Assembly (NCBI GenBank): GCA_002375695.1
Contig: DFMO01000008.1
Coordinates: 62,001-126,000 of the forward strand
Reading direction: 5' to 3'
Length of the DNA: 64,000 nucleotides
DNA from: Flavobacteriaceae bacterium UBA3591
GTDB lineage: Bacteria; Bacteroidota; Bacteroidia; Flavobacteriales; Flavobacteriaceae
Shown: positions 63,227-64,000 of the stretch, piece after piece
Layout: every line of letters begins with the position of its first letter
How positions within the stretch are numbered: the stretch's first letter is position 1
Position numbers and translations under genes: made by a program
The notes under the pieces: generated by a model
Told to the model about the DNA's origin: nothing
Seen by the model: only the letters and a program-made list of their open reading frames with translations
Database searches by the model: none

Positions 63227-64000
63227 TTGGAAAAATATTTAGAACAACTTAATGAAGCTCAACTGGCGCCAGTACTGCAAAAAGACGGTGCTATGATTGT
63301 AATTGCCGGTGCTGGATCTGGTAAAACTAGAGTGCTAACTTTTCGTATTGCTTACCTTATGTCGCAAGGTGTTGACCCGTTTAATATTTTGGCGTTAACG
63401 TTTACCAACAAAGCAGCACGCGAGATGAAAAAACGTATTGCCGAAATTGTAGGGTCAAGCGAAGCTAAAAATCTGTGGATGGGAACCTTTCACAGTATTT
63501 TTGCAAAAATTCTTCGGTTTGAAGCCGATAAACTTGGCTATCCTTCAAACTTTACAATTTATGACACCCAAGACTCTCAAAGCGTAATTAGATCTGTGAT
63601 TAAAGAAATGCACCTCGATAAAGATGTGTATAAATACAAACAAGTTTACTCGCGTATTTCTTCGTATAAAAACAGTTTGATTACAGTAAAAGCGTACTTT
63701 AATAACCCTGAGTTAATGGAAGCCGATGCGATGGCAAAAATGCCGCGATTGGGCGATATTTATAGCGCTTATGTAGATAAATGCTTTAAAGCCGGCGCAA
63801 TGGATTTTGACGATTTGTTGTTAAAAACCAACGAGTTGCTTACCAGGTTTCCAGATGTTTTGGCAAAATACCAAAACCGCTTTCGGTATATTTTGGTCGA
63901 CGAGTATCAAGATACAAACCACAGTCAGTATTTAATTGTACGAGCTTTGTCTGATAAGTTTCAAAACATTTGTGTGGTTGGCGACGATGCGCAGAGTATT
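63227..64000 (+). CDS. UvrD/PcrA-type DNA helicase, partial (N-terminus only)
   Basis: Seen: 258 residues of a superfamily 1A helicase running off the right edge. It has the Q motif (LNEAQLAPV), Walker A GAGSGKTRVL, motif Ia TFTNKAAREM, motif Ib MGTFHSIFAKIL and Walker B/motif II LVDEYQDTN, then VVGDDAQSI of motif III. Known: UvrD/PcrA unwinds DNA in nucleotide-excision and mismatch repair. The start is TTG at 63227 (MEKYLEQLNEAQ), because an in-frame TAG lies at 63194-63196 and no ATG occurs before the conserved Q motif. A weak -7-like TATTTTCA lies at 63198-63205. Everything after motif III is outside the window. Confidence 0.93.
   Translation, partial: MEKYLEQLNEAQLAPVLQKDGAMIVIAGAGSGKTRVLTFRIAYLMSQGVDPFNILALTFTNKAAREMKKRIAEIVGSSEAKNLWMGTFHSIFAKILRFEADKLGYPSNFTIYDTQDSQSVIRSVIKEMHLDKDVYKYKQVYSRISSYKNSLITVKAYFNNPELMEADAMAKMPRLGDIYSAYVDKCFKAGAMDFDDLLLKTNELLTRFPDVLAKYQNRFRYILVDEYQDTNHSQYLIVRALSDKFQNICVVGDDAQSI

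Overview
The window is chromosomal DNA of a Bacteroidota bacterium, almost certainly a member of the Flavobacteriaceae and probably marine or sediment-living. The supporting signs are low GC content, Bacteroidetes-type -7 boxes (TAnnTTTG), no visible Shine-Dalgarno sequences, type IX secretion (T9SS) C-terminal sorting domains on four secreted enzymes, and lineage-typical families (DUF349, DUF368, DUF5606, DUF6503, BshC, OstA-like). I saw no tRNA, rRNA, CRISPR array, insertion sequence or prophage. The gene content looks like ordinary vertically inherited chromosome with secreted degradative enzymes interspersed.

Layout. 1-738: 5' part of sucC (minus). 1050-7879 (plus): a cold-shock protein and a 2158-residue secreted M36 metalloprotease. 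7963-23379 (all minus): nitronate monooxygenase-like enzyme, secreted subtilase, mnmA, MORN-like protein, yidC, pyrG, a spermidine-synthase-like methyltransferase with DUF3820 and DUF922 genes, OsmC, a LysM/periplasmic-binding lipoprotein, guaA and bshC. 23559-31809: secreted M14 carboxypeptidase (plus), a DUF6503 lipoprotein (minus) and a 1582-residue secreted ExeM/NucH nuclease (plus). 31887-33237 (minus): a SigZ-type ECF sigma factor preceded by a previously unlisted 37-residue metallothionein-like peptide, then alkB. 33408-35771 (plus): lemA and a DUF2207 protein. 35891-39403: dapD (minus), then ruvX, def, DUF5606 and mazG (plus). 39493-55997 (all minus): DUF349, aroE, two tandem DUF368 transporters, TPR protein, class III aminotransferase, OstA-like protein, purA, fur-like gene, rel, a small lipoprotein and recG. 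56189-60842 (plus): a PNGase F-like secreted glycoamidase, an M1 aminopeptidase and a patatin-like lipase that overlaps it by 4 nt. 60851-63061 (minus): a membrane-anchored protein of unknown function and an FMN glutamate-synthase-like protein. 63227-64000: start of a UvrD/PcrA helicase.

How the genes work together. The housekeeping part covers nucleotide synthesis (pyrG, guaA, purA, mazG), envelope biogenesis (yidC, OstA-like, DUF368 pair, LysM lipoprotein), thiol and redox biology (bshC, OsmC), DNA repair (alkB, ruvX, recG, uvrD) and the stringent response (rel). The accessory part is a set of exported hydrolases: M36, S8, M14 and M1 peptidases, an extracellular nuclease and a glycoprotein deglycosylase. 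They suit an organism that digests protein, DNA and glycoprotein outside the cell or in the periplasm.

The most unusual locus is the two-gene unit at 31887-32570. A 37-residue peptide with 14 cysteines sits directly upstream of a sigma factor that itself has three cysteine pairs, behind a candidate ECF-type promoter. No anti-sigma gene is visible, so I propose a compact metal- or thiol-responsive regulatory unit. Other points of interest are HYR domains split by large inserted jelly-roll-like domains in the M36 protease, a PNGase F homologue with a Glu-to-Asp change at a catalytic position, and several promoters placed so close to start codons that the transcripts would have almost no leader.
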